From UBA4732 sp002404095 (GTDB taxonomy: Bacteria; Planctomycetota; Planctomycetia; Gemmatales; Gemmataceae): 64,000 nt of DNA. The translations under genes and the position numbers were made by a program. Position 1 is the first letter of the stretch. Every line of letters starts with the position of its first letter. The notes below the pieces were generated by a model, which was not told the DNA's origin, did not search any database, and saw only the letters and a program-made list of their open reading frames with translations. Location of the stretch: positions 1 to 64,000 of the forward strand of contig DAIPWT010000019.1 in NCBI GenBank assembly GCA_036783645.1, given 5' to 3'. Below, piece by piece: positions 33,630 through 42,763 of the stretch.

Positions 33630-34676
33630 ATGTCCAGGCTCGAAGGAGGCAACGATCCCCAGACTCGCCCCGCCGAGGCCAAAAGCGTAGACGTGGCGGC
33701 CACGGCGGCCAAGATCCTCGCCAACATGGAAAAAGTGATCTTGGGCAAGCGCAACCAGCTGACGCTGTGCCTGACCGCCTACTTTTCGGAGGGACATATT
33801 CTCTTGGAAGACGTGCCCGGCGTCGCCAAGACCATGCTCGCCCGCGCGCTGGCCCGCAGCGTCGGCTGCGCTTTCAAACGGCTTCAGTGTACGCCCGACC
33901 TGCTGCCGACCGACGTGACCGGCGTGTCCATCTTCAACCAGAAGACGGCCGAGTTCGAGTTCCGCGCCGGCCCCGTCTTTGCCCAGACCCTCCTCGTTGA
34001 CGAAATCAACCGCGCCACGCCGCGAACGCAAAGCGCCTTATTGGAGGCGATGGCCGAGGGCCGCGTTAGCGTGGACGGCCAGACCTACACCCTCAAGCCG
34101 CCCTTCATGGTCATCGCCACGCAGAACCCCATTGACCATGAGGGAACCTTTCCGCTGCCCGAGGCTCAGCTCGACCGTTTCCTCATCCGCCTCAGCCTGG
34201 GCTATCCCACCCTTGAGGAAGAGGGCAAGATGCTGATGCGCCTTCAACACGGCCACCCCATCGACGGCCTCAATCCCGTCGTCCCGGCAGCGGACGTGCT
34301 GGCCTGTCAGGAAGCGGTGCGCGGCGTTCACGTCGATGACAAATTGCGCCGTTACGTCCTGGAAATCGTGCAGGGGACGCGGACGCACGATGACGTAGCC
34401 CTCGGCGGCAGCCCGCGTGCGTCGATCGCGCTGTTCCGCACGGCGCAGGCGTTCGCCGCGATCAACGGTCGCGATTTCGTGCTGCCCGACGACGTAAAGC
34501 GCATGGTGCAGCCGGTGCTGGGCCATCGCCTGATCCTGCGGCCCGAAAGCCGGCTGCGCAAGGTCACGACCGCCGCCCTACTGCACGAAATCGTCGGCGA
34601 CGTGCGCGTGCCGGTCCCCGCCGACAAGAACGCTCCGGCCGACGGCTTCGAGCGCGAACGCAGGCAACCCCGATGA
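33630..34676 (+). CDS. MoxR-family AAA+ ATPase
   Basis: The protein has 348 residues from the ATG at 33630. Walker A is in LLEDVPGVAKTMLARALARS, Walker B in LLVDEINRATPRTQSALLEA, and sensor and arginine-finger regions follow (FMVIATQNPIDHEGTFPLPE, AQLDRFLIRL). MoxR proteins act as chaperones that assemble or metallate vWA-domain partners. The DUF58 gene overlaps its stop by four bases, the classic MoxR-DUF58 pair. A much longer upstream frame runs antisense through the Skp-like gene and is not coding. Confidence 0.95.
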   Translation: MSRLEGGNDPQTRPAEAKSVDVAATAAKILANMEKVILGKRNQLTLCLTAYFSEGHILLEDVPGVAKTMLARALARSVGCAFKRLQCTPDLLPTDVTGVSIFNQKTAEFEFRAGPVFAQTLLVDEINRATPRTQSALLEAMAEGRVSVDGQTYTLKPPFMVIATQNPIDHEGTFPLPEAQLDRFLIRLSLGYPTLEEEGKMLMRLQHGHPIDGLNPVVPAADVLACQEAVRGVHVDDKLRRYVLEIVQGTRTHDDVALGGSPRASIALFRTAQAFAAINGRDFVLPDDVKRMVQPVLGHRLILRPESRLRKVTTAALLHEIVGDVRVPVPADKNAPADGFERERRQPR

Positions 34677-36052
34677 GATGGTACATCGCCGTCGTCCTGA
34701 TTCTGCTGGCCGCCCTGCTCCTCGACGCGGGGTTGTTGGCCTATTCCATGTACGTCTTGCTGGGCCTACTGCTCCTCACTCGCGTCTTGGCGCGATCATG
34801 GATTAACAACCTCTCGGCCACGCGCGCCTGTACGCCGGCCTCGGGCGATAAAGAAGAGGAAGCGGAGCGTCAAACGAGTGCATTGACGGCGGAGATAGGC
34901 GACCGCGTCAAAGTGCGCGTGACGGTGACGAACGCCAGCCGGCTGCCGGTGCCGTGGGTGCTGCTCGACGACTTATTGCCGGGCGACGCGCTGAACGCCC
35001 AGTTTCCCCGACTCAAAGTGAAAGGCAAGCGCTTGCGAATCGCCATGCTGTCGGCCGGCGGGACGATGGACCTGGCGTACACAGTGGAATGTCTGGGGCG
35101 CGGCTACTTCCAGATCGGCCCGCTGGTGATGGAGAACGGCGACCTGTTCGGTCTACATCGGCGGTTCCGCGTGGACGCCGAGCCGGTCTACCTACTTGTC
35201 TACCCGCGCATCGTGCCGCTGGAAGGCTACGACCTGACCTCGCGTCGGCCGATCGGCGACGTGCTTATGACGCACCGCCTTTTCGAGGATCCGACGCGCA
35301 TCTCCGGCGTCCGCGCCTATGAAATGGGCGACCCGCTCAGCCGCATCCATTGGCGCGCCACCGCCCGCACCGGCGCCCTGCATAGCAAAACCCATGAGCC
35401 ATCCACTTTATCCGGTGCAACGGTGCTGCTCGACTTCCACAAGTCCGGCTACCACAATCAAGGCGAGCCGTTCCGTTCCGAATTGGCGGTGACAATCGCC
35501 ATGGCGCTAGCCAACGCCGTGTACGAAATGGGTCAGCAAGTCGGGCTGGTGACCAACGGCCGCGACGCCGCTGATCGTATTCGCGCCGAGGGTTGGAAAA
35601 GCGACGACCCGCGCACCCGCCAAGCCGCGCGCTCGACCACGGCGATGACCGACGAAAGCCATCGCTTACGTCCGTTGATCGTGGAGACGCGCCGCGGCGT
35701 GGAGCAATTGCACCGCATCCGCGACGCGCTTGCTCGCGTGGAAGTAGCGGACGGCCTGACTTTCGCCGAGTTAATCGCGGAGACGACAAGCCGACTGCCG
35801 CGCGATGCGACCATCGTCGCGGTGTTGGCGGACGTGCCGGAGGAGACGGCGATCACGCTCGGCGGGCTGCGTCGCGCCGGTCGGGCGATCACCGTAGTGC
35901 TGATCCAGCTCGACGAGAACAACCTCGAAACCTGTTATGGCCGGCTCATCGCGGAAGGCGTGCGCGACATTCGACATTTGAAGGACGAGGCGGAAGTGCC
36001 AGCCCTGTGCCGCAAGCAGGTGGATCGATCGGCGCCGTACAGTCTGGTGTAA
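34673..36052 (+). CDS. DUF58 protein, partner of MoxR
   Basis: The protein has 459 residues. Two N-terminal membrane segments (YIAVVLILLAALLLDAGLLA and YSMYVLLGLLLLTRVLA) anchor it. The middle carries the DUF58 signature: TRISGVRAYEMGDPLSRIHW, then RATARTGALHSKTHEPS. The C-terminal half is a vWA-like fold (TVLLDFHKSG; TIVAVLADVPEETAI). Its start overlaps moxR (ATGA), so the two are translated together. The function is not known in detail; cell-envelope or stress roles are usual suggestions. Confidence 0.9.
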   Translation: MRWYIAVVLILLAALLLDAGLLAYSMYVLLGLLLLTRVLARSWINNLSATRACTPASGDKEEEAERQTSALTAEIGDRVKVRVTVTNASRLPVPWVLLDDLLPGDALNAQFPRLKVKGKRLRIAMLSAGGTMDLAYTVECLGRGYFQIGPLVMENGDLFGLHRRFRVDAEPVYLLVYPRIVPLEGYDLTSRRPIGDVLMTHRLFEDPTRISGVRAYEMGDPLSRIHWRATARTGALHSKTHEPSTLSGATVLLDFHKSGYHNQGEPFRSELAVTIAMALANAVYEMGQQVGLVTNGRDAADRIRAEGWKSDDPRTRQAARSTTAMTDESHRLRPLIVETRRGVEQLHRIRDALARVEVADGLTFAELIAETTSRLPRDATIVAVLADVPEETAITLGGLRRAGRAITVVLIQLDENNLETCYGRLIAEGVRDIRHLKDEAEVPALCRKQVDRSAPYSLV

Positions 36053-36076
36053 AGTGTCTGTTACATTAGGAGTGTT

Positions 36077-36146
36077 ACGAGCCGCGACCGTTAGGGAGCG
36101 GGGGCTTCACGTAACTCCAAACCGCTCCCTAACGGTCGCGGCTCGT
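36077..36146. repeat. 25-bp palindromic element, ACGAGCCGCGACCG family
   Basis: The arms at 36077-36101 and 36122-36146 are perfect reverse complements starting ACGAGCCGCGACCGTTAGGG. Compared with 20932-21002, one base changed in both arms (GTTAGGG against GTAAGGG), so pairing is kept. It lies between the DUF58 and sulfatase genes. Confidence 0.9.
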
Positions 36147-36172
36147 CAATAGCTAGACAATTCGGAGGCACA

Positions 36173-37609
36173 ATGAAGTTTTATACGCCGCTAGCCATTC
36201 TGATAGCGGTTGTGACGGCTCCGCTTTCCGCCCCGGCCGCGCCCGCGAAACAACCGCCGCGGCCGAATATCGTCTTCGTCTTCGCCGACCAGTGGCGAGC
36301 CTGTTCGACTGGCTATGCGGGCGACCCCAACGTCCAGACGCCGAACCTCGATAAGCTCGAAAAACAAAGCGCCAATTTCACAAAGGCCGTCTCGGCTTGT
36401 CCGGTCTGTACCCCCTTCCGTGGTTCGCTGATGACCGGCCAACGGCCAACAACGCACGGCCTGTTTCTCAATGACGCCCACCTCAACGACGACGCTGTGA
36501 CTCTCGGCAAGGTGCTCTCGACCAACGGCTACGACACGGGTTACATCGGCAAATGGCACGTCAACGGCCGGGGCAGGCTGGCCTACATCCCGCCGGAGAA
36601 CCGGCAGGGCTTCCATTACTGGAAGGCGATGGAATGTACTCACGACTATAATCACTCCTTTTACTACGCGAATGAAGACGCGCACAAGCGGGAGTGGCCG
36701 GGTTACGACGCTTTCGCCCAGACGGACGATGCGATCGGCTACATTAGAGATCGAGCAAAGGAAGGGAAGCGATTCGCCCTGTTCTTGGCGTGGGGGCCGC
36801 CGCACAACCCGTATGAAACGGCGCCGGCGGAGTACCGCAAGATGTACGACCCAGCCAAAATCCAGCTTCGCGCCAACGTCCCGCCAGAAGCGGCCGACGA
36901 AGCCCGCAAGGATCTGGCCGGCTACTACGCCCACTGCTCCGCGCTCGACCACTGCATCGGCCGGCTCTGGGACGCGCTCAAAGAGGCGGGCGTCGAGGAG
37001 AACACGTTGATCGTCTTCACCTCCGACCACGGCGACATGATTGGCTCTCATCAGATGGGCCGGAAACAGAAGCCGTGGGACGAAGCCCTGCGTGTGCCGA
37101 TGCTCTGGCACTATCCGGCCGCTCTGGGCCGCGACGGCAAGCGCCTGGACGCGGTCATTAGCTCCGAAGACCTGATGCCGACGCTACTCGGACTGTGCGG
37201 CGCCGAAATTCCCAAGTCGGTCGAGGGGCTGGACTATAGCGGCTACTTGCGCGGCGGTGAGAACCCCAACGGTGACAACGCGGCCCTGATCAGTTGCGTT
37301 GCCCCGTTCGGGGAATGGAGCCGCAAGGCCGGCGGCCGTGAGTTCCGCGGCGTCCGCACCGGCCGCTACACCTACGTCCGCGACCTCAGCGGCCCCTGGC
37401 TGCTGTACGACGACGAGAAAGACCCTTACCAGATGCGTAATCTAGTGAATGACAAAGACGCCGCGGACGAGCAGGCGAAGCTCGACGCGCTGCTGCAACG
37501 GCGGCTCAAGGCGGCAGGCGACGAATTCAAACCGGCCGACTATTACTTGGCCAAGTGGGGCTACAAGGACCGCGTGGACGGCACGGGCACGTTGCCGACG
37601 AAGCCTTAG
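36173..37609 (+). CDS. Secreted formylglycine-dependent sulfatase
   Basis: The protein has 478 residues; GGAGG lies six bases before the ATG. The signal peptide is MKFYTPLAILIAVVTAPLSA. PNIVFVFADQWRACSTGYAG gives the metal-binding aspartate, and ACPVCTPFRGSLMTGQRPTT holds the C-x-P-x-R motif whose cysteine becomes formylglycine. IGKWHVNGRG and FTSDHGDMIGSHQMGRKQKP complete the metal and sulfate sites. It probably removes sulfate from an extracellular polysaccharide. The FGE-like domain at 8000 is part of a kinase and is not an obvious activator. Confidence 0.95.
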   Translation: MKFYTPLAILIAVVTAPLSAPAAPAKQPPRPNIVFVFADQWRACSTGYAGDPNVQTPNLDKLEKQSANFTKAVSACPVCTPFRGSLMTGQRPTTHGLFLNDAHLNDDAVTLGKVLSTNGYDTGYIGKWHVNGRGRLAYIPPENRQGFHYWKAMECTHDYNHSFYYANEDAHKREWPGYDAFAQTDDAIGYIRDRAKEGKRFALFLAWGPPHNPYETAPAEYRKMYDPAKIQLRANVPPEAADEARKDLAGYYAHCSALDHCIGRLWDALKEAGVEENTLIVFTSDHGDMIGSHQMGRKQKPWDEALRVPMLWHYPAALGRDGKRLDAVISSEDLMPTLLGLCGAEIPKSVEGLDYSGYLRGGENPNGDNAALISCVAPFGEWSRKAGGREFRGVRTGRYTYVRDLSGPWLLYDDEKDPYQMRNLVNDKDAADEQAKLDALLQRRLKAAGDEFKPADYYLAKWGYKDRVDGTGTLPTKP

Positions 37610-37626
37610 AAGCCGTAACTTTTTGC

Positions 37627-37690
37627 CTACAAGCCTGAAGCGCAAGCGAAGGATGCGGTCGAAACCTTCGCTTGCGCTTCAGGCTTGTAG
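37627..37690. repeat. 26-bp palindromic element, CTACAAGCCTGAAGCGCAAG family
   Basis: The arms at 37627-37652 and 37665-37690 are perfect reverse complements. A second copy, with nearly identical arms, is at 56742-56803. Both lie a few bases after the stop of a secreted hydrolase gene (sulfatase and GH5). Confidence 0.9.
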
Positions 37691-37738
37691 TTCATTCTGT
37701 TAGCGCCTCTAAGCTCGACTGATTCGGTTTTGGAGAGG

Positions 37739-38590
37739 TCATGCTGCTGTGGCGAGCGTTGAGAACAGGAGTTCGCGTACGGGCTCGGGAAGTTTTTCGA
37801 GAGCCTTTGCTGCCCCGGCGTGTGGCAAAACCGCCTCAGCCCACAGCCAGCGTCGCACTGCGGTTAGGGCGTCCGAGAAGGTCACGCCGGTTTTCCCCGG
37901 CCAGGCCACGGTCCCGGCCCGCTTGTGTTCGGGCAGGCCGTCGTAGAGGAGGGCCACTACCGAATACAGCCCCAGCAAGCACGGCCCCGCCCGCAGCACT
38001 GTGGCGCGACACCAGCCGCGCGTCGTCCCCAGGCCGAGGCAGGAGCGGCATTCCTGAAAGGCGGTCTCGACGTTCCAGCGTGTCGTGTAGTGGCCGATGA
38101 CCTCTGCCGGCGTCAGGGAGAGGTCAGTGCTGAAGAGGTACTCCTCGCGGTGGGTGCCGCTGCGGTCCTCCACGAAAACCCAACGCAGGGGCGCCAGCCC
38201 GCGGCCGGCCTTGTACCAGTGCCCCGTGCCCGTCAGCACGCGCACCTTGCGCGTGCCCCCGCCGTACCATCCCACCGTCAGCCGCGACCGGGAGGCGGGG
38301 CGAAAGAGCTCGACGGCGTCTCGCGGCTTGGGCAGACGCTCGCCCTTGACGCGGGGCCGGCCCTTGCCAGCGTAGGGCGGCGGCGGCTCATACAGGTTGG
38401 CGTCGGGGCGGAGCTTGCTGACCAGGGCCAGCCGACCGCCGTGCCGGTGGCAGAAGCGGGCGACTTCGTGGGTGCCGTAGGCCGCGTCGCCGACAAACAC
38501 GAACCGGCGCGTGGGGAAGCGGATCAGCATCAGCCGCAGCAGGCGACGCATGAGCTGGGCGGGCGTGCGGTGGGGCCGCCGCCGGCGCCA
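37739..38590 (-). pseudogene. 5'-truncated DDE transposase (IS4/IS701-like)
   Basis: The frame keeps the C-terminal 60% or so of a transposase: RPHRTPAQLMRRLLRLML, FVFVGDAAYGTHEVARF (second catalytic aspartate), HYTTRWNVETAFQECRSCLG with the catalytic glutamate, and a C-terminal helical end. The matching frame begins just after an in-frame TGA near 38590, and the first catalytic aspartate is missing. The remaining stretch to 38981 (about 390 bases) shows no further transposase sequence and no other gene I can support. An element end may lie at 37711, where AGCTCGACTGAT matches the ends of the MITE at 39.6 kb. Confidence 0.8.
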
Positions 38591-38981
38591 GCCTCGTCAT
38601 TATGCCCAGGGGCCGCATCAAATGGTACATCCTCGTAGCGACCATCCGCCGTCTCTCGGTACAGACTCACCATCAGTGTCATGGGTTTTGCCTTTCTTGG
38701 TCCGGTTATTGCACGCCAGCCACTCCGGATCGTCCATCGCATCATCCTCCCGCCACAGGTTCCCCCGGCCGGCGGCGTGGGTCAAGGGTGGTCGCGACGA
38801 ACGCGAGTCCCGGATCGCCCCAAGTGCGACAATCAGAAAGCCGGATATGGATTGACCGATCTATCCAGTTGACGCGCGAAGCCCTTCGTCCTTGACCACC
38901 GGCGCCCTTCCGGCGACAATAGAGGGTGTGCTTCACGCTAGCGTCCTAGCATGAACTCCTTATCATCCCGGCGGCAGTTAT

Positions 38982-39392
38982 ATGGCTGACGACGGCGTAC
39001 GGAAGGAACTACCACCCGCCGAATCTTCTACGGGACTGCCAAAGGATGACAACAACCGCATCCGGCACCCCGCCCCGGCGTGGAACTCGCTGGCGACGGC
39101 CGCCTTTGCCCTTGGCGTCTGCTCCTTAATTAACCTTTACATCTGCGCCGCGGGCTTCTTTGGCAACGCCAAAGCTCGTGATGTTATCCCCTTCTTATTG
39201 TTGGAGATGGGGCTGGGTCCGGCGACCCTCGTCGTCGGCATCTTGGGCCTCCGGTACGCTCGCCGGCGGTCGGGCGGCGCCGGTCGTGGCTACGCCATTT
39301 TCGCGGTCGTGGTCGGCGGCCTGGCATGCCTGTTTTTCTTAGGCCTTTTGCTCCTGTGGATATGGTTGATACTCAACCCCCAACACTGGTAA
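38982..39392 (+). CDS. Small membrane protein with DUF4190-like layout
   Basis: The protein has 136 residues. A hydrophilic N-terminus of about 35 residues is followed by three membrane helices: SLATAAFALGVCSLINLYIC, VIPFLLLEMGLGPATLVVGI and AIFAVVVGGLACLFFLGLLL. GLRYARRRSGGAGRGYAIFA between the second and third helix is typical of DUF4190-type proteins (loop with GxG and arginine residues). The function is unknown. The start codon has no strong ribosome site. It is not part of an operon. Confidence 0.6.
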   Translation: MADDGVRKELPPAESSTGLPKDDNNRIRHPAPAWNSLATAAFALGVCSLINLYICAAGFFGNAKARDVIPFLLLEMGLGPATLVVGILGLRYARRRSGGAGRGYAIFAVVVGGLACLFFLGLLLLWIWLILNPQHW

Positions 39393-39420
39393 TGTGCCGC
39401 CATTTTCCTCCCGTTCGGCA

Positions 39421-39449
39421 TGCCTAAAAACCTCCGAGGTTTTTAGGCA
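39421..39449 (+). terminator. 13-bp hairpin after the small membrane protein gene
   Basis: TGCCTAAAAACCT and AGGTTTTTAGGCA pair perfectly around CCG, 29 bases after the stop codon. The stem is long and symmetric, so it could serve genes on either strand. Confidence 0.6.
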
Positions 39450-39581
39450 AGTCGAGGGTTAGAGGCAAAGCCAGGTTTAGAGGCAAAGTCTGCCGTCGCT
39501 GATCCCTTTACTTATGGTTCAGATTAGCAATCGCTTTATTCACAATAAGCCGGAAATCCTCGTCGTCTTTCCACTTGTTTG

Positions 39582-39770
39582 TTCTCAGCTCGACTGATGC
39601 ACTTTTTCGGAGGGCTGAATCGCTGTTTTTCCAGAGGCTTTATCGTGAGCGGACGGGTTTTTTCACACCCGACCCGTCTTCGGCATACCTCGAATACTCA
39701 AGAAAGCGCTGATTTTCCTGGGTAAACCGCAATTTGCCTCGCCGAAAAGTGCATCAGTCGAGCTAAGAAA
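39582..39770. mobile_element. MITE-like element with terminal inverted repeats
   Basis: AGCTCGACTGATGCACTTTTTCGG (given here only by its ends: AGCTCGACTGAT and CTTTTTCGG) at 39587-39610 pairs with 39742-39764, differing by one extra T. The similarity extends a few bases outward (TTCTCAGCTCG against TTCTTAGCTCG). The 130-base interior codes for nothing recognisable. The end sequence matches 37711-37722 beside the decayed transposase, which suggests a shared mobilising enzyme. Confidence 0.7.
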
Positions 39771-39775
39771 CGTAC

Positions 39776-42664
39776 CTAATTCCCCGCCATCACCCAGATC
39801 GGCGACGCCCACGCCGCCTGGCCGTCCTTCTGGATCACGCGCACATAGTAATTGCTGGCCTCATCACCCTTCTTCGGCTTCGGATCGTCCCAGTGGAATT
39901 TCGCCTCGGCCGCGCCCTTTGCAGGCGTTTCGGTATGCACCACCTCGCCGTCGCGCAGCACCTCCACGCGGTCGAGCGGACCCGTGCCCAGCGCCGTCAC
40001 GTCAAGGCCCGGCTTGTCCGTGCGCACCTCGTCGCCCATGATCCCCAGCGCTCCCATGCGCACATCCAGCACGATGTTGTCGGTCGCGGCGTAGGTGTGC
40101 CGCTTCTTGATCGCGTCGATCAGCCCCTGGCGGCTGAACTTCTCGGCCACCACGCAGGCGTAACTAACGTGCGTGGAGATGTGATCGCTCGACGCCTGGA
40201 AACCGAGGCGATAGCCCTTGGCAAGCGCCAGCGATACGAAGCCGTCGGGCTTATAAGGGCCGTGTACACGATCCGTTTTGTCGTCGGTGGTCTTTGGGGC
40301 GCCCGGCGCCTCGTAGGAGGTGTGATAGCCCTGGAAGATCTCGACGACCGGCTCCAGCGCGTCGTCGTGTTCGGCCCAGTCGGTGCCCTGATCGGTGGCG
40401 CTCGTGTGCGATGTGCAGATGCCGTCCGTCTGGCGCAGGTAGGCGTATAGCTTGCCTGTATCCTCGGCCATCGGCTTCGGCAGCCGCTTCGGCACGGGCA
40501 ACGTCCGGTGGCCGCGCTCCAACCAAAGTACATTGCGATGGCCGTTCGGATACGGTACGCTGCGCTCGTAGCCGTACATGGATATAAACGAACCGGTAAT
40601 TGTGTAAATGTCGTTGGCCTTCTGAGTGCGCCACCAGGGATACTCGGCGTCGTCGCCCATGTTGTGGTCGGCCACGATGCCGAAGTCGAGCGCCGCGGCG
40701 TCAAGGGCGTAGCGGTGCAGGTCCATAAGCGAACCATCGCCGACGCCGTCGCTGGAAATGTCCGTATGGCGGTGCAGGTCGCCTCGGTAGATGTGATAGG
40801 TCTTGCCGGCCGATTCGACCTTGTAGCCGCGGATGCGCGCGATCTGCTCGGCTTCGTGCGGATGGATAGGCGGAACGTCGGCTTCCGGCGCGGGCGGATC
40901 GCGGAACTTGCCGTCCGCCGGCCGGGGCAGCCCGCCGAAGCGACTGACGGCGACACTGAGATTGCGGGCGACCATGTTGGGCGGCGTCCAGCGGCGGTTG
41001 TCGCTGGCGTAGGCGAAGTAGACGTTGCCGGCCGGGTCGCGCTGCGATGCGACGCGCATGTCATTGCGGCCGCCCGACTGCGGCAGTTCGACCGGCGCGG
41101 TCCAATGGTCGCCGAGCCAGGCCGTCGCAAATACGTCCCACCGAGCCTGGATCGACCAACCGTCGATGCGTGGATGGCGACAGGTGCGGTGACGGAACGA
41201 CAACCACATGCGGCCCTCGCCGTCGTCCTGAAGTTGCGGCAGCTCGTCGTATTCCTTCATGTCGGCGGGAATGACACTATAAGGGTTCGCTTCAGGCTCT
41301 TTCCATTTGCCCTTGATGAGGCAGCGCAGGCGGAGCGTCCGCTCGGCGTACAGAGCCTGGCCGCCGGCTTTGAAGTAGAGGAAGCCGTAATCCTTGCCCC
41401 AGTTCGACCCGGCCTCGTCATAGGCGACCCAGAGCCGGCCGTCGCGGTCGCAGGCCAGACTTGGATGAGCCTGGAAGCGCGACGACTTCTCCGGCGTCAG
41501 CACCTCGCCTAGCTTAGGCGCCGGCCCGCCGGACAATGCGCGGACGCGCACATTGTAGACCCCTGAATCGTAGGAATCCCATGCGACCCATACGCGATCT
41601 TCCTTGTAGTCGGAGCAGACGACGGGGTTCCAGGCGTTGGCGCCCGGCGCGCTAACATGGATCGGGTCATGCCAGCCGTCGCCGTCAACGCAGCGGGCGA
41701 AGACGCCGAACTTGCCGTCGCGGGCGCCTTGCCAGACAAGCCAGGCGCGGCCGCGCTCGTCGGTGGTCATGCAATGCCAAACGTTCGGCCCCCCCTCTCT
41801 GCCCTCCCCCCGCGGGTGGGGGAGGGTTTGGGTGGGGGTCAGCCGCACCTCGTCGCCGAGCTTGCCGTCTTTGTAAGGCCGGCCGTAAAGGTCCCAGTTG
41901 TGGTCGCGCTGGCTGGACCAGACGACCCACAGGGTGTTGTTATGCGTACTTGCCAAGGCGATGCGGAAATGGTCTCCCGGCCCGTCCGCTTCGACCGGCG
42001 CCGACCAATCGCTGTCCGGCCCGTCGCGCTCCGCCAGCAACACACGATCCTTTTCATTCTGGTAGGCGACCCAGGCCATGTATTGCTTGCCGGTCTTATA
42101 GCGCACCCAGAAGGCCGGGTAATCGTCCTGCACGGGCGCGACGGCCATAGGTTCGGCTGGCGGGCGCAGGACGCTTACGGCCGGCAGACGCTCAATGCGC
42201 ACCCGGCCGTCGAGGAAGATTTTCGGGCGGCCGAGGGGTACGTCGTCGGCCGTGAACTTCACTTTGCCCGGCGGCAGGGTGAGCGTCACGGTCGGGGCGA
42301 CGCCGCGCACGGTGAGAACGACGCCGTTGGGCCACGGCTCCTGCGGCGGCGGCTTCGGCTTACCCTCGGCGGGGTCGAGCGGGTAGCGCTCGCCCGGTGT
42401 AATGGCGTCACGGGTGCGACAAGTCCACTTCGTTGCGCCGTCGATGGCGTCCTTCTCCTCGAAGCGCCAGCCCTGGAGCGCGACGGCCTCGCCGTCGGCG
42501 ACGGCGGCCTGACCGCTCCAATCGGTCGGCGTCTTGTCGTTGATGCCGAGGACGATGCGGAAGGAGGCGACGGGCGGGTCGGTCGGCCGCGACGCGGCGA
42601 GGATGGCCAGCAGGACGACCCCGGCTAAACCGGCGGCGGCGAGACGGCGGGTGCGCGGAGACAT
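39776..42664 (-). CDS. Secreted DUF3604/PHP-like metallohydrolase with N-terminal beta-propeller-like region
   Basis: The protein has 962 residues from the ATG at 42664 (MSPRTRRLAAAGLAGVVLLA, signal or anchor). Residues about 180-610 show repeated WVAW-type strands (RVWVAWDSYDSGVYNVRVRA, GRLWVAYDEAGSNWG), suggesting a propeller. The C-terminal part has PHP-type metal ligands: YRGDLHRHTDISSDGVGDGS, FGIVADHNMGDDAEYPWW, CTSHTSATDQGTDW and GFQASSDHISTHVSYA, the pattern of DUF3604. The substrate is unknown, possibly a phosphoester or sugar-linked polymer. A short in-frame intergenic repeat lies inside the propeller region. Confidence 0.8.
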   Translation of the reverse strand: MSPRTRRLAAAGLAGVVLLAILAASRPTDPPVASFRIVLGINDKTPTDWSGQAAVADGEAVALQGWRFEEKDAIDGATKWTCRTRDAITPGERYPLDPAEGKPKPPPQEPWPNGVVLTVRGVAPTVTLTLPPGKVKFTADDVPLGRPKIFLDGRVRIERLPAVSVLRPPAEPMAVAPVQDDYPAFWVRYKTGKQYMAWVAYQNEKDRVLLAERDGPDSDWSAPVEADGPGDHFRIALASTHNNTLWVVWSSQRDHNWDLYGRPYKDGKLGDEVRLTPTQTLPHPRGEGREGGPNVWHCMTTDERGRAWLVWQGARDGKFGVFARCVDGDGWHDPIHVSAPGANAWNPVVCSDYKEDRVWVAWDSYDSGVYNVRVRALSGGPAPKLGEVLTPEKSSRFQAHPSLACDRDGRLWVAYDEAGSNWGKDYGFLYFKAGGQALYAERTLRLRCLIKGKWKEPEANPYSVIPADMKEYDELPQLQDDGEGRMWLSFRHRTCRHPRIDGWSIQARWDVFATAWLGDHWTAPVELPQSGGRNDMRVASQRDPAGNVYFAYASDNRRWTPPNMVARNLSVAVSRFGGLPRPADGKFRDPPAPEADVPPIHPHEAEQIARIRGYKVESAGKTYHIYRGDLHRHTDISSDGVGDGSLMDLHRYALDAAALDFGIVADHNMGDDAEYPWWRTQKANDIYTITGSFISMYGYERSVPYPNGHRNVLWLERGHRTLPVPKRLPKPMAEDTGKLYAYLRQTDGICTSHTSATDQGTDWAEHDDALEPVVEIFQGYHTSYEAPGAPKTTDDKTDRVHGPYKPDGFVSLALAKGYRLGFQASSDHISTHVSYACVVAEKFSRQGLIDAIKKRHTYAATDNIVLDVRMGALGIMGDEVRTDKPGLDVTALGTGPLDRVEVLRDGEVVHTETPAKGAAEAKFHWDDPKPKKGDEASNYYVRVIQKDGQAAWASPIWVMAGN
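41795..41842. repeat. Intergenic-type repeat inserted in frame in a coding region
   Basis: The segment CCTCCCCCCGCGGGTGGGGG with its flanks encodes TQTLPHPRGEGREGG in the minus-strand protein. This peptide is the usual translation of a GC-rich intergenic repeat. Its length keeps the reading frame, and sequence typical of the protein resumes on both sides. Confidence 0.75.
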
Positions 42665-42763
42665 GAGGCGCCTCACGGATGATGGATGAAGGGCGTGTCG
42701 CGTTATTAGAACGCGGCCGGCGCGCGGATGCAAGGGGCAACCGGTTTCGCCCGCGTCGCGCCG

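Noticed and set aside
38530..38745. A 71-codon minus-strand frame upstream of the decayed transposase (MTLMVSLYRETADGRYEDV).
   Set aside because: It overlaps the transposase remnant in another frame and ends inside it. It may be a piece of a small gene, but there is not enough to support a call.
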